Shown one piece after another: positions 38,097 through 46,305 of a stretch of 64,000 nt of DNA (positions are counted from its first letter, which is position 1; each line of letters begins with the position of its first letter). The stretch is from Streptomyces sp. Ag109_O5-1 (lineage in GTDB: Bacteria > Actinomycetota > Actinomycetes > Streptomycetales > Streptomycetaceae), in NCBI RefSeq assembly GCF_003814875.1, contig NZ_RKQF01000001.1:1426001-1490000 (forward strand), given 5' to 3'. A program made the translations under genes and the position numbers. The notes below the pieces were generated by a model. That model was not told where the DNA came from and ran no database searches. It saw only the letters and a list, made by a program, of their open reading frames with translations.

Positions 38097-38200
38097 CTTA
38101 GGGGTGTACAGCGCCCCGTCTTTCAGGGGCGCGGGGCTGTATCGATTTGCGGCTACCGCCGCGTGGGCGCGACCAGCCACAACCGGCCCGCGCCGATCAC
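38097..38200. repeat. Streptomyces-type interspersed repeat with hairpin
   Basis: A short stem GCGCCCC/GGGGCGC (38111-38132), then GCGGGGCTGTATCGATTTGC and a tail rich in GCGACCAGCCACAACCGGCC. I recognise this sequence type as a common intergenic element in Streptomyces chromosomes. It fills the gap between the two quinate/shikimate genes and may end or attenuate minus-strand transcription between them. Confidence 0.6.
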
Positions 38201-39078
38201 ACGACCTGCCCCGCCGACTTCTCGCCCAACTCCGCGATGTCGGCCAGCATCCGACCACTGTCGGGCTCCAGCCCCGTGAACAACCGAAACGCATCCGCAG
38301 CCTGGAACACGGCCATACCGCCCCCGTCCAGCACGGCACACCCCAACGCCCGAGCGGTCCGCACCAGTTCCGTCTCCAGCGGCCGGTACACCACCTCGGC
38401 CACCCACAGCCCGGCATGCAGCAGCTCCGCGGGCAACGGCAGCCCCGGATGCGCGGCCATCCCCGTCGGCGTCGCATGCACCAGCCCGTCGGCGCCCGCG
38501 AGCAACGCCGGCAACCGGTCCGGCGTCGCGGCGACCGCGCGCCCCGCGCCGAAGTGCCGGTTCAGGGAACCCGCGAGATCCGCGGCCCGGTCGGCGAGCG
38601 CGTCCACGACGGTGACCCGCTCCGCCCCCAACGTGAGCGTCGCATGTGCCACCGCGGCCCCCGCGCCCCCGGCGCCGAGCTGTACGACCCGCTCCAGCGG
38701 AGCGTCCCGCAGCCCGCGCGCGAACGACGCCGCGAACCCGGTCACGTCCGTGTTGTGGCCGACGGCCCGCCCGCCCTCCTCGAAGACGACCGTGTTGACC
38801 GCGCCGAGCGCCTCGGCCTGCGGGGCGAGCGCGTCCAGGTGCTCGATGACCAGCTGCTTGCACGGATGCGTGATGTTCAGCCCGTCGAAGCCGAGATCCC
38901 GCGCCGCCCGGACCAGATCGCCCACGGCCTCCGGCGCCACGCCGAGCACGTCGATGTCGATCAGCCGGTACAGGTACCGCAGCCCCTGCCGGTCGGCCTC
39001 GCGCTCGTGCAGGGCCGGGCTGAGCGACGGGCCGATGCCGGAGCCGATCAGTCCGACGAGATACGAGTCCTTGGCCAC
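38197..39078 (-). CDS. Shikimate/quinate dehydrogenase (AroE family)
   Basis: 293 residues. Substrate motif SLSPALHE (S18, S20), catalytic K74 in NITHPCKQ and D111 in GHNTD, and the Rossmann motif LGAGGAGAAVAHA. AroE enzymes interconvert shikimate and 3-dehydroshikimate. The neighbours, a dehydroshikimate dehydratase and a metabolite transporter, indicate a catabolic role oxidising shikimate or quinate, rather than aromatic amino-acid synthesis. First gene of the minus-strand unit; the palindrome at 39101-39124 lies just upstream. Confidence 0.93.
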   Translation of the reverse strand: MAKDSYLVGLIGSGIGPSLSPALHEREADRQGLRYLYRLIDIDVLGVAPEAVGDLVRAARDLGFDGLNITHPCKQLVIEHLDALAPQAEALGAVNTVVFEEGGRAVGHNTDVTGFAASFARGLRDAPLERVVQLGAGGAGAAVAHATLTLGAERVTVVDALADRAADLAGSLNRHFGAGRAVAATPDRLPALLAGADGLVHATPTGMAAHPGLPLPAELLHAGLWVAEVVYRPLETELVRTARALGCAVLDGGGMAVFQAADAFRLFTGLEPDSGRMLADIAELGEKSAGQVV

Positions 39079-39100
39079 GTGGCCCTCCCGAGCGGCATCG

Positions 39101-39124
39101 CTAATGTACGAACTAGTACGTTAG
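39101..39124. promoter_or_regulatory. TetR operator A (CTAA-N16-TTAG), shikimate dehydrogenase promoter
   Basis: A 24-bp dyad: CTAATGTAC and GTACGTTAG around a 6-base centre, with 8 of 9 arm positions complementary. It lies between the divergent dehydrogenase and TetR genes. Same length and ends as the site at 39976-39999. Confidence 0.65.
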
Positions 39125-39235
39125 CTATAACACCGGAGACCGCGACAAGGGAAGACCTCTCCGAGAACGCCTCCGGCGGGGGCTTCTAGAATCTCCGCAC
39201 CGGCCACCCCTGCGAAGGCACCCGATAGGAACCCG

Positions 39236-39901
39236 ATGACCAGCGTCGACGAACCGGCACAGACCAACGGGCGGATCCGTGACGCCGCCCGCACCCAGGC
39301 CGAGATCCTCGACGTGGCCACGCGGGAGTTCGCGCGAGCCGGTTACGACGGTGCGCGCGTGGACGAGATCGCGGCCCGCACCCGCACCACGAAGCGGATG
39401 ATCTACTACTACTTCGGCGGCAAGGAGCAGCTGTTCACGGCGGTGCTGGAGCGCGCGTACGGCGTGATCCGGGAGGCCGAGCAGCAGCTGGACGTGGAGC
39501 ATCTGGACCCGGTCGCGGCGATCCGCCGGCTCGCGGAGCTGACCTTCGACCACCACGAGCAGCACCCGGACTTCATCCGCCTGGTCAGCATCGAGAACAT
39601 CCACGGCGCCGAGCACATCGCGGCCTCCGAGAAGCTGGGCCGGATCGGCTCGCCGGCCCTTGAGGTGATCCGCCGGATCCTCGGCCAGGGCCAGGAGTCC
39701 GGCCTGTTCACGGCGGACGTGGACGCCGTCGACCTGCACGCGATGATCAGCTCCTTCTGCTTCTTCCGGGTGGCGAACCGGGCGACCTTCGGCGCCCTGT
39801 TCGGCCGTGACCTGGTGGCCCCGGCGCAGCGCGAGCACTACCGGACGATGCTCGGCGACATGGTGATCGCCTACCTCACCGCGGAGCGCGCGGCGGACTG
39901 A
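39236..39901 (+). CDS. TetR family regulator of the quinate/shikimate genes
   Basis: 221 residues. N-terminal HTH (about 18-65: ILDVATREFARAGYDG, DEIAARTRTTKRMIYYYFGGKEQL), then a helical ligand domain with a TetR C-terminal fold. It is placed between the dehydrogenase/dehydratase unit and the transporter, and matching palindromes before both make it the likely repressor. The inducer would be quinate, shikimate or a product such as protocatechuate. Confidence 0.92.
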   Translation: MTSVDEPAQTNGRIRDAARTQAEILDVATREFARAGYDGARVDEIAARTRTTKRMIYYYFGGKEQLFTAVLERAYGVIREAEQQLDVEHLDPVAAIRRLAELTFDHHEQHPDFIRLVSIENIHGAEHIAASEKLGRIGSPALEVIRRILGQGQESGLFTADVDAVDLHAMISSFCFFRVANRATFGALFGRDLVAPAQREHYRTMLGDMVIAYLTAERAAD

Positions 39902-39931
39902 CCGCCGTGCCGGAGCTTCCGGCGCGACCTC

Positions 39932-39960
39932 TTGACAGCGGGGAAACGCGGGCGCAACAT
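39932..39960 (+). promoter_or_regulatory. Predicted promoter of the transporter gene
   Basis: TTGACA (39932-39937), a perfect -35, and CAACAT (39955-39960) at 17-bp spacing. Operator B begins 16 bases downstream, where a bound repressor would block elongation. Confidence 0.6.
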
Positions 39961-39975
39961 CCGTACCCATCGCGA

Positions 39976-39999
39976 CTAACTACCCAGTGGGTTAATTAG
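39976..39999. promoter_or_regulatory. TetR operator B (CTAA-N16-TTAG), transporter promoter
   Basis: 24 bp with the same CTAA/TTAG ends as operator A and a central ACCCAGTGGGT palindrome. The four half-sites of A and B agree on CTAAYKWAC with one exception. Confidence 0.6.
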
Positions 40000-40098
40000 C
40001 ACCGGCCCCTGGTCCGCCGACCCCGTCATCCCTGGGATCCGGCCTTCTCCCCCGCCGCTCACTCCGCCTACGTTGGAGTTCCCCGAAGGAGCACCGCC

Positions 40099-41460
40099 GT
40101 GTCCGTCCCCGCGCAGTCCGCCGCCACCGCCGTTCCACCCGGTGGCCAGCCGAGGAAGGCCGCGCTGGCCGCCTGGATCGGCAGCGCCCTGGAGTACTAC
40201 GACTTCTTCATCTACGGCAGCGCTGCCGCGCTGGTCTTCCCGAAGGTCTTCTTCGACGATTCGGACCCGGCCAACGCGACCCTGCTCTCGCTGGCCACCT
40301 TCGGTGTCGCGTACGCGGCGCGGCCGGTCGGCGCGTTGTTCCTCGGGCACTTCGGGGACCGGATCGGCCGTAAGAAGATCATGGTCTTCACGCTGCTGCT
40401 GATGGGTCTGTCGACGTTCCTGATCGGCTGTCTGCCGACCCGTGCCCAGGTGGGCGGCCTCGCCCCGGTGCTGCTGGTGCTGTGCCGGGTGCTGCAGGGC
40501 ATCTCGGCGGCCGGTGAGCAGGCCAGCGCCAGTTCGATGAGTCTGGAACACGCACCGCCGGGCCGACGCGGCTTCTTCACCAGTTTCACGCTCGGCGGCA
40601 CCCAGGGCGGCCAGCTGATCGCCACCCTCGTGTTCATCGCGGTCTCGCAGCTGCCCGAGGACCAACTGCTGTCCTGGGGCTGGCGGGTGCCGTTCTGGCT
40701 GAGCGTGGTGGTGGCCGTGGCCGGCTGGGTGATCCGGCGCCGGCTCCAGGAGACTCCGGCGTTCGCCCGGCAGGCGGCGACCGAGGGGGTCGTACGGCTG
40801 CCGCTGGTGACGCTGCTGCGGCACCACTGGGCGGATGTGCTGCGGGTGATCGGGGGCGCGGTGATCGCCTCGGTGAGCACGATCTTCACGGTGTGGGCGC
40901 TGGCGTACGCGACGAGCGACTCGGTCGGGATGTCCAAGACGTCGATGCTGTGGGTGGGCGCGCTGGCGAACCTGGTGGCGCTGGGCGCGATCCCGGCGTG
41001 GGCGACGCTGTCGGACCGGATCGGCCGGCGCCCGGTGTACCTGATCGGCGCGGTGGGCAGCGCGGTGGCGATGTCCGGCTACCTGTGGGCGATCTCCACC
41101 GGCTCCTACCCGCTGATCATGCTGCTCGGTGTGGTCGCCTTCGGTGTCGTCTACAGCGCGGCGAACGGCGTCTGGCCGTCGTTCTACGGCGAGATGTTCT
41201 CGACCCGGGTACGGCTGTCGGGCATGGCGATCGGCACCCAGATCGGCTTCGCGGTCGCCGGGTTCGCGGTGACGTTCGCGGCGCGGATCGCGGGTCCTGG
41301 TGGCGACGACTGGTCGGCGGTGGCCCTGTTCACGGCCGCGCTGTGCGTACCGCCGGTGATCGCCGCGCTGACGGCACGGGAGACCCACGCGGTGCCGACC
41401 GAACTGCTCGGCGAGCGGCCGGGGGCGGAGGCGGCACAGCCGGAGGCGGTGTCGGCCTGA
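40099..41460 (+). CDS. MFS transporter, metabolite:H+ symporter type (ShiA/ProP-like)
   Basis: 453 residues, 12 predicted helices. SALEYYDFFIYGSAAALVF in helix 1, GHFGDRIGRKK in the 2-3 loop and SDRIGRRPVYL in the 8-9 loop are typical of the MHS group, which includes the shikimate transporter ShiA. It would import shikimate, quinate or dehydroshikimate for the enzymes encoded upstream. GTG start with AAGGAG upstream; ended by the hairpin at 41475-41505. Confidence 0.92.
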   Translation: MSVPAQSAATAVPPGGQPRKAALAAWIGSALEYYDFFIYGSAAALVFPKVFFDDSDPANATLLSLATFGVAYAARPVGALFLGHFGDRIGRKKIMVFTLLLMGLSTFLIGCLPTRAQVGGLAPVLLVLCRVLQGISAAGEQASASSMSLEHAPPGRRGFFTSFTLGGTQGGQLIATLVFIAVSQLPEDQLLSWGWRVPFWLSVVVAVAGWVIRRRLQETPAFARQAATEGVVRLPLVTLLRHHWADVLRVIGGAVIASVSTIFTVWALAYATSDSVGMSKTSMLWVGALANLVALGAIPAWATLSDRIGRRPVYLIGAVGSAVAMSGYLWAISTGSYPLIMLLGVVAFGVVYSAANGVWPSFYGEMFSTRVRLSGMAIGTQIGFAVAGFAVTFAARIAGPGGDDWSAVALFTAALCVPPVIAALTARETHAVPTELLGERPGAEAAQPEAVSA

Positions 41461-41474
41461 GTCCCGCGCGGGTC

Positions 41475-41505
41475 CCCCCGGAGCCGGTGGACAAGGCTCC
41501 GGGGG
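41475..41505. terminator. Terminator between transporter and glycosyltransferase genes
   Basis: 11-bp stem CCCCCGGAGCC / GGCTCCGGGGG with a 9-base loop between convergent genes (stops at 41460 and 41517). Confidence 0.8.
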
Positions 41506-41516
41506 CCCGCCCGTCC

Positions 41517-43706
41517 TCAGCCGGACACCAGCAGCTCCGTCCAGTCCTTCGCCACCCGGTCCAGCGAGAACCCCTCCCGCACCTGCCCGCGGGCCGTTTC
41601 CCCGGCCGCCTGCCAGTCCTCCTGCTCGGCGAGCCCGGCGATCGCCTCGGCCATCGCCTCGGGGGTGCCGTGGATCCAGCGCCGGTCGTAGATCTCGTCC
41701 GCGCCCGGCCACGGCAGCAGCGCGGGTACGGCGCCGGAGGCCATGCCCTCGGCCGGGGCGAGGTGGAAGCTCTCGTCGTCGCTGGTGGACAGCACATGGC
41801 CGACGCGGCGCAGCCAGCCCGGCACATCAGGGCCGAACCGGTCGAAGACCACGGCCCCTTCGAGCAGCGGCGAGGTCTGCATCCGGCGCAGGACCTCCTC
41901 GTAGTGTGCGCGCTCCTCGGGCTTGTTCCAGATCCACCAGTACTCCCACGGCGGCTTGGACTTGACCGAGAGATGCCAGCGCCGGTCATGGGCGCGGAGC
42001 GCTTCCAGGACGTCGAGGCCGAGGTCGAGGCGTTTGCGGCTGGGCGCGATGCCGATCATGCCGAGGCGGTGGCGGGCGCCGGGCGCCTTGGGCCGGTCGA
42101 ACTGGTCGACGTCGACCCAGTTCCCGATCGTGGTGATCTTCGCGGCGGGCCAGCCGGTGCGCTCATGGGTGCTGCGGGCGTAGTAGGGGCTGACGCACAC
42201 CACCCGGTCGACGGCGTCGATGTCGACCTGCCGGGGATAGCCGGCGTCGAGTTCGAAACGGTGCAGGCGCACGATCAGCCTGCTGCCGCGCCGCTTGTGG
42301 CGGCTGTACCAGACGGCCGCCGGGCCGCACCACTCGACGACCACCACATCGGCCCAGCCGGCGAGTTCACGGCTCGCGGCCGGATCGTGCCGGGCGAGCG
42401 CGGGCCACTCGTCGACCCGGACCTCCAGGCCGGGCAGCGCGCGGAAGTGGTCGAGCAGCCGGGTGAGGAACTTCAGGTCGTGGCCCGCGACTCCGACCCG
42501 CAGCGGACGCGCGCGGGTGGTGACGGCGGCGGGTGCGGAGGGGAAGGCGCGGTCGAGGTGGGCGCGCCAGCGGGTCGCGGCTGCCTCCATGGTGTACTGC
42601 CGGGCGGCCGCCGCGCACCGGTCGGCGGCGAGCTGCCTGGCCCCGGGATCGTGTACGGCCAGGGCGACGGCGTCCGCCGCGTCGAAGAGGGCCGCGCCGC
42701 CCGGTACGAACAGCGGGTAGTCGCCGCCGAGCAACGCCTCGTGCGCCGGAGTGCGGTTGAGGACGACCGGCAGACCGAGGGCACCGAACTCCAGGACCTT
42801 GGTGGAGAGTTCGAGACTGGCGTCGAGGGAGGCGTCGCGCCAGCCGAGGCCGAGGTCGCAGCCGGCGGCGATGCGCATGGCCTCCTCGCGCGGCACACCG
42901 CCGTGGTGGACGACCTCGGGCGTGGTGCGCAGCGCCTCGGCCATGGCCGTCTCGAAGCCGGGGTGCGCGGCATCCTTGTGGATCTTGTCGCCGACGGTGT
43001 GGAGTTCGGTGCGCACCCCGCGCTCGGCGAGCAGCGCGGGCAGCCGGGTCATGGGCAGGGTGTTCCAGCGGGGTGCGAACTTGCCGGTGTACACGAGACG
43101 CAGGGGATCGTGCGGGCGGCCGTTCCGCCCCGGGACCGGGAAGCCGGGTTCGGGTACGGCGGGCGGGCTGAGCACGGACCGGCCGCAGGCCTCCGGCACC
43201 CAGGCCTCCAGGAAGCAGCGCAACTCCTCTGTCTGACAGAGGAGTTGACGGGAGGCGGCGGCGATGCGGGCGAGGTCGGTACGGGCCTGTTCGGTCATCT
43301 CGGCCGGGGACTGCGGGATGTCGGTGAGGTAGGCCCAGATCCGACCCTCGAAGGCGCCGTCGGCGACGACCTGGCGTACCAGCCGGCGGCCGCGCAGCAC
43401 CAGGAGGTCGCAGGGCTCCTCCGTATCGAGGCGGGCCAGCAACTGCGAGGCCTGAAAGGGCGAGAGCGGGTGTGCGCCCTGGCCCGGGACGAGGTGTTCC
43501 TCGTAGGGGCGCACCACTGTGACGCCGGGCAGTCCGGCCAGCGGATCGGTCAACCTCCCTGTCGCCTCCGGGGCCTTGAGGACCAGACGGGTCCGGCAGC
43601 CCGCCCGGGACAGCGCCTGGACCGTCGACTGGGCCCAGACGGCGGAGCCGTCGATGAGGTTGAGGTCGACGTCGCCGTAGACGAGCGCCCTGGGGGTGCG
43701 GGTCAT
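41517..43706 (-). CDS. Tandem GT4 glycosyltransferase (two GT-B units in one chain)
   Basis: 729 residues containing two glycosyltransferase-4-like halves. The first (1 to about 390) has LRLVYTGKFAPRWN and ELSTKVLEFGALGLPVVLNR. The second (from about 400) has LRVGVAGHDLKFLTRLLDHF, VCVSPYYAR and DESFHLAPAEGMASGAVPAL, the last being the sugar-nucleotide E-x7-E type region. Such double enzymes build repeating or branched glycans. The start was taken at ATG 43706, which overlaps the preceding gene by four bases (ATGA). Last gene of the minus-strand polysaccharide operon. Confidence 0.88.
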   Translation of the reverse strand: MTRTPRALVYGDVDLNLIDGSAVWAQSTVQALSRAGCRTRLVLKAPEATGRLTDPLAGLPGVTVVRPYEEHLVPGQGAHPLSPFQASQLLARLDTEEPCDLLVLRGRRLVRQVVADGAFEGRIWAYLTDIPQSPAEMTEQARTDLARIAAASRQLLCQTEELRCFLEAWVPEACGRSVLSPPAVPEPGFPVPGRNGRPHDPLRLVYTGKFAPRWNTLPMTRLPALLAERGVRTELHTVGDKIHKDAAHPGFETAMAEALRTTPEVVHHGGVPREEAMRIAAGCDLGLGWRDASLDASLELSTKVLEFGALGLPVVLNRTPAHEALLGGDYPLFVPGGAALFDAADAVALAVHDPGARQLAADRCAAAARQYTMEAAATRWRAHLDRAFPSAPAAVTTRARPLRVGVAGHDLKFLTRLLDHFRALPGLEVRVDEWPALARHDPAASRELAGWADVVVVEWCGPAAVWYSRHKRRGSRLIVRLHRFELDAGYPRQVDIDAVDRVVCVSPYYARSTHERTGWPAAKITTIGNWVDVDQFDRPKAPGARHRLGMIGIAPSRKRLDLGLDVLEALRAHDRRWHLSVKSKPPWEYWWIWNKPEERAHYEEVLRRMQTSPLLEGAVVFDRFGPDVPGWLRRVGHVLSTSDDESFHLAPAEGMASGAVPALLPWPGADEIYDRRWIHGTPEAMAEAIAGLAEQEDWQAAGETARGQVREGFSLDRVAKDWTELLVSG

Positions 43707-45514
43707 GACGGCTCCTTTCCACGCACGGCGAACAGGCGGTGCCCGGCGCGTGACCAGGTGTCCGGCGGGGCGCCGGAGTCGAGCAGGGACCGGCGTACGA
43801 GCAGGGGGCGCAGGGTCGGTACGAAGGCGTAGTCGTCGGCGGCCGGGGTGTGGCCCACCGCGTCCGCGCCCGAGAACTCCTGGGCACAGAGCAGGTCGAG
43901 CAGCAGGGTGTCCGGGCGGTCCTCGGTCAGATCCGTCCAGTCGGCGACCCAGGGCGCGGTGGGCGGTCCGGCGTGGACGGTGACGGAGGCGGCGGTGAGT
44001 TCGTCGAGGGCGAGGCCCGCGGGGTCGGCGACGACCACCTCGGCGGGCCGGTGCTGCTGGCCGAGGGTCTGGGCGACGAGCCGGGCGACGTCGGTGGCGT
44101 CCCGAGGCGCGGCCAGTACGGCGATCCGGCGGGCGTCCAACGGGTCGGGGGCGCCCACCAGTTCGGCGAGCATGGCGAGCCGTACCCGGGTGCTGTCCTG
44201 CTGGAAGGCGTCCCGGATCCGGTCCCGGCCGTCGGTGACGGGGTCCAGCCGGGCGAGCCGTACCCCGGTGTCGCCGTCGAGGACCGCGTCCCACGGAAAT
44301 CGGGAGAGACCGGGGGCGCCCGTTGCCGGGCCGTCCCGCCACAGCACGGCCGTACGGCCCGACGCCCTTGCCTGGCCGATCAGTTCGGCGAGCGTGCGGT
44401 CGAGGTCGGGGGCGAGTGCGGTGCCGGTGAGCGCCCAGGGGCCGTGCTCGTCCGTGCACGCGCTGAGCTGGACGAGGAAGACGTCCGGGTCGGTGCGTTC
44501 GACCAGCAGCCGTCCGTCGTGCGGCAGTACGCGGCTCACCACGGCGTCCGCCGCGAAGTCCTCGGCGGTGCGGTCGCTCAGCACGCCGGTGATCACCAGC
44601 CGGTCCCGGGGCGCGACGGACAGGGCGCGGTGGGAGAGATGGAAGCGGTCGTCGGCCCCCGTCTCCGGGGCCGGGGCGGGGGCCGGGGAGCCGGAGGTCC
44701 GGCCCTGGCCGCCCTTCCGCCGCCGCCACAGCCCGTACAGTTCCCCGGGCAGCCGGACCGCGCCGCGCCGCGGCGAACGGGCCGCCGACACCAGCGCCTT
44801 GCCCACCCGCAGCGAGGTGGAGCCCTCCAGCATGGCCACCCGTGTCTCAAGGACGTCGACCCGGTCCCGGGCCCCGCGCAGGGCGGCCGCCAGCTGGTCC
44901 TTGTCGCGTACGGCGGCGGCCAGGCGCTCGGCGAGACCGTCCTCGCGGGCGGTCTCCAGTGCGCGGGCGGTCTCCTCGGCGGCGCGTTCCAGGTCGATCA
45001 GCCGGGCCCGCTGGGAGCGGGAGACGAAGTCGGCGAGGACGTACTCGTCGGCGATCCTGAGGGCCGTGGCGAAACCGTCGGCCGGCAGCGGGCGGCCGAA
45101 CCAGTCGTGGGGCGGCAGGAGTTCCTCGGTGCATGCGAACACCGCGCCGGCGTGCAGATGCGTGTAGCCGAGCGAGGCGGCGTGCAGCACCTGGCAGCGG
45201 TGGGCCACCAGGGCGTCGAGGAGGCGGTGGTAGGGCAGGTCGGTCCCGGGGTGGCCGAAGACGATCAGGCCGCGGCCGCCGGGCCGCATGCGTTCCAGCG
45301 CGGCGAGACAGCCCGCCTCGTCGCCGTGCAGCGCGGGGTCGGGGCCGTGGCAGAGGAGCAGCAGCTCCCCTTCGCCGACGGGCTGTTCGTGCCGGGTCGG
45401 CGTGACGCCCGGCGGGAGGTGCAGATACGGGTCAAGACGCAGGCTGCCGCTCGTCGCGTCCACGACGGAGGTGACCTCGTCCAGGTGCGGGTGGAGCAGA
45501 TCGGTCAGACGCAT
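43703..45514 (-). CDS. Uncharacterised polysaccharide-cluster protein with central coiled coil
   Basis: 603 residues. The N-terminal 150 residues look like a degenerate SAM-methyltransferase fold (GVTPTRHEQ, RMRPGGRGLIVFGHPG). Residues about 165-240 are a charged heptad-like coiled coil (ERAAEETARALETAREDG onward, with SLRVGKALVSAAR, a pattern seen next to glycan-processing domains). The C-terminal third (VLAAPRDATDVARLVAQTL) resembles a GT2-like Rossmann core, but I see no clear DxD. I cannot assign a function. It overlaps both neighbours (one base with the methyltransferase gene, four with the tandem GT), so it is made with them and may organise the complex. Confidence 0.75.
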   Translation of the reverse strand: MRLTDLLHPHLDEVTSVVDATSGSLRLDPYLHLPPGVTPTRHEQPVGEGELLLLCHGPDPALHGDEAGCLAALERMRPGGRGLIVFGHPGTDLPYHRLLDALVAHRCQVLHAASLGYTHLHAGAVFACTEELLPPHDWFGRPLPADGFATALRIADEYVLADFVSRSQRARLIDLERAAEETARALETAREDGLAERLAAAVRDKDQLAAALRGARDRVDVLETRVAMLEGSTSLRVGKALVSAARSPRRGAVRLPGELYGLWRRRKGGQGRTSGSPAPAPAPETGADDRFHLSHRALSVAPRDRLVITGVLSDRTAEDFAADAVVSRVLPHDGRLLVERTDPDVFLVQLSACTDEHGPWALTGTALAPDLDRTLAELIGQARASGRTAVLWRDGPATGAPGLSRFPWDAVLDGDTGVRLARLDPVTDGRDRIRDAFQQDSTRVRLAMLAELVGAPDPLDARRIAVLAAPRDATDVARLVAQTLGQQHRPAEVVVADPAGLALDELTAASVTVHAGPPTAPWVADWTDLTEDRPDTLLLDLLCAQEFSGADAVGHTPAADDYAFVPTLRPLLVRRSLLDSGAPPDTWSRAGHRLFAVRGKEPS

Positions 45515-46305
45515 CAGCGGGTCCTCGTGAAGACATGGAAGCCGACCCGGTTCTCGCGGAAGCCGTAGGGCCGGAAGAGGGTGTGGCCCAGGCCGAGGGG
45601 CTCAAGCTCCCTGAGGTAGGCGGCTGTCGGGCGGTGCAGGATGTAGTCGCCGCGCGGGACGGGCTCCTGGGTGTCCTCGTCGGTGACGATCAGCCGGCCG
45701 GTGATCCGGACGAGGGAGGCGAGGTTGCGCAGGCTCGCCGCCCACTCCGCGTCGTCCAGGACGTGGAAGAGGACGTCCACGCAGAGCACGACGTCGTAGA
45801 GCCAGGGGCTGCGCCACTCGTCGAGGGCGGAGACGCCGTAGCGGGGGCCGCCGCCCTCGGCGCGGGCGTAGGTGACGGCCTCCTCGCTGGCGTCGAAGGC
45901 GTCGACGTGGTGGCCGCAGCGGGCGAGGGAGCGGGCGAAGTGCCCCTTGCCGCAGCCCGCGTCGAGCACGAACAGCGGGGAGACGGGGCTGGACAGGTCG
46001 CCGATCAGAGTGAGGAGCTGGCCGAGCCGTACCGCGTAGAAGATCTCGTTGCCGGGGCGGTCCAGGCCGATGTGACCGCCGGAGGCGAGGTCGTCGCGTT
46101 CGCGGTGCCGGGTGTCCCAGTAGGTACGGGGGGCGTCGTAGGTGTGGGTGGCGTCGTGGGCGCGGGGTGGTCCGTGGAGGCGCGGGGCGTCGTAGGCGCG
46201 TGCTGCGCCATACGCGCGCGGGGCATCACGGGGGCGCGGGGCTTCGCCGGCGCGTGCGGCGTCGTAGGTGCGCGGGGCTTCATAGGCGCGCGGGGCGTCA
46301 GTCAT
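45514..46305 (-). CDS. Class I SAM-dependent methyltransferase with repetitive N terminus
   Basis: 263 residues. Motif I is VLDAGCGKGHFARSLARCG, with DAFDASEEAV as the ribose-binding acidic site. The first 57 or so residues are a low-complexity tract of repeats like APRAYDAPR, encoded by degenerate 15/30-bp repeats (about 46130-46305), perhaps a flexible or binding extension. The start at ATG 46305 includes the repeat and overlaps the epimerase stop by 8 bases. The catalytic part starts near YWDTRHRERDD. It probably methylates a sugar or cap of the surface glycan. Confidence 0.85.
   Translation of the reverse strand: MTDAPRAYEAPRTYDAARAGEAPRPRDAPRAYGAARAYDAPRLHGPPRAHDATHTYDAPRTYWDTRHRERDDLASGGHIGLDRPGNEIFYAVRLGQLLTLIGDLSSPVSPLFVLDAGCGKGHFARSLARCGHHVDAFDASEEAVTYARAEGGGPRYGVSALDEWRSPWLYDVVLCVDVLFHVLDDAEWAASLRNLASLVRITGRLIVTDEDTQEPVPRGDYILHRPTAAYLRELEPLGLGHTLFRPYGFRENRVGFHVFTRTR

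Noticed and set aside
38111..38132. Simple terminator between shikimate dehydrogenase and dehydratase genes
   Set aside because: The hairpin is part of a longer interspersed Streptomyces repeat; I listed it as a repeat and left termination open.
41517..44729. One 1070-codon glycosyltransferase reading from 44729
   Set aside because: The part upstream of 43706 is a shadow of the coiled-coil gene; MTRTPRALVYGDV at 43706 is a natural start with an ATGA overlap.
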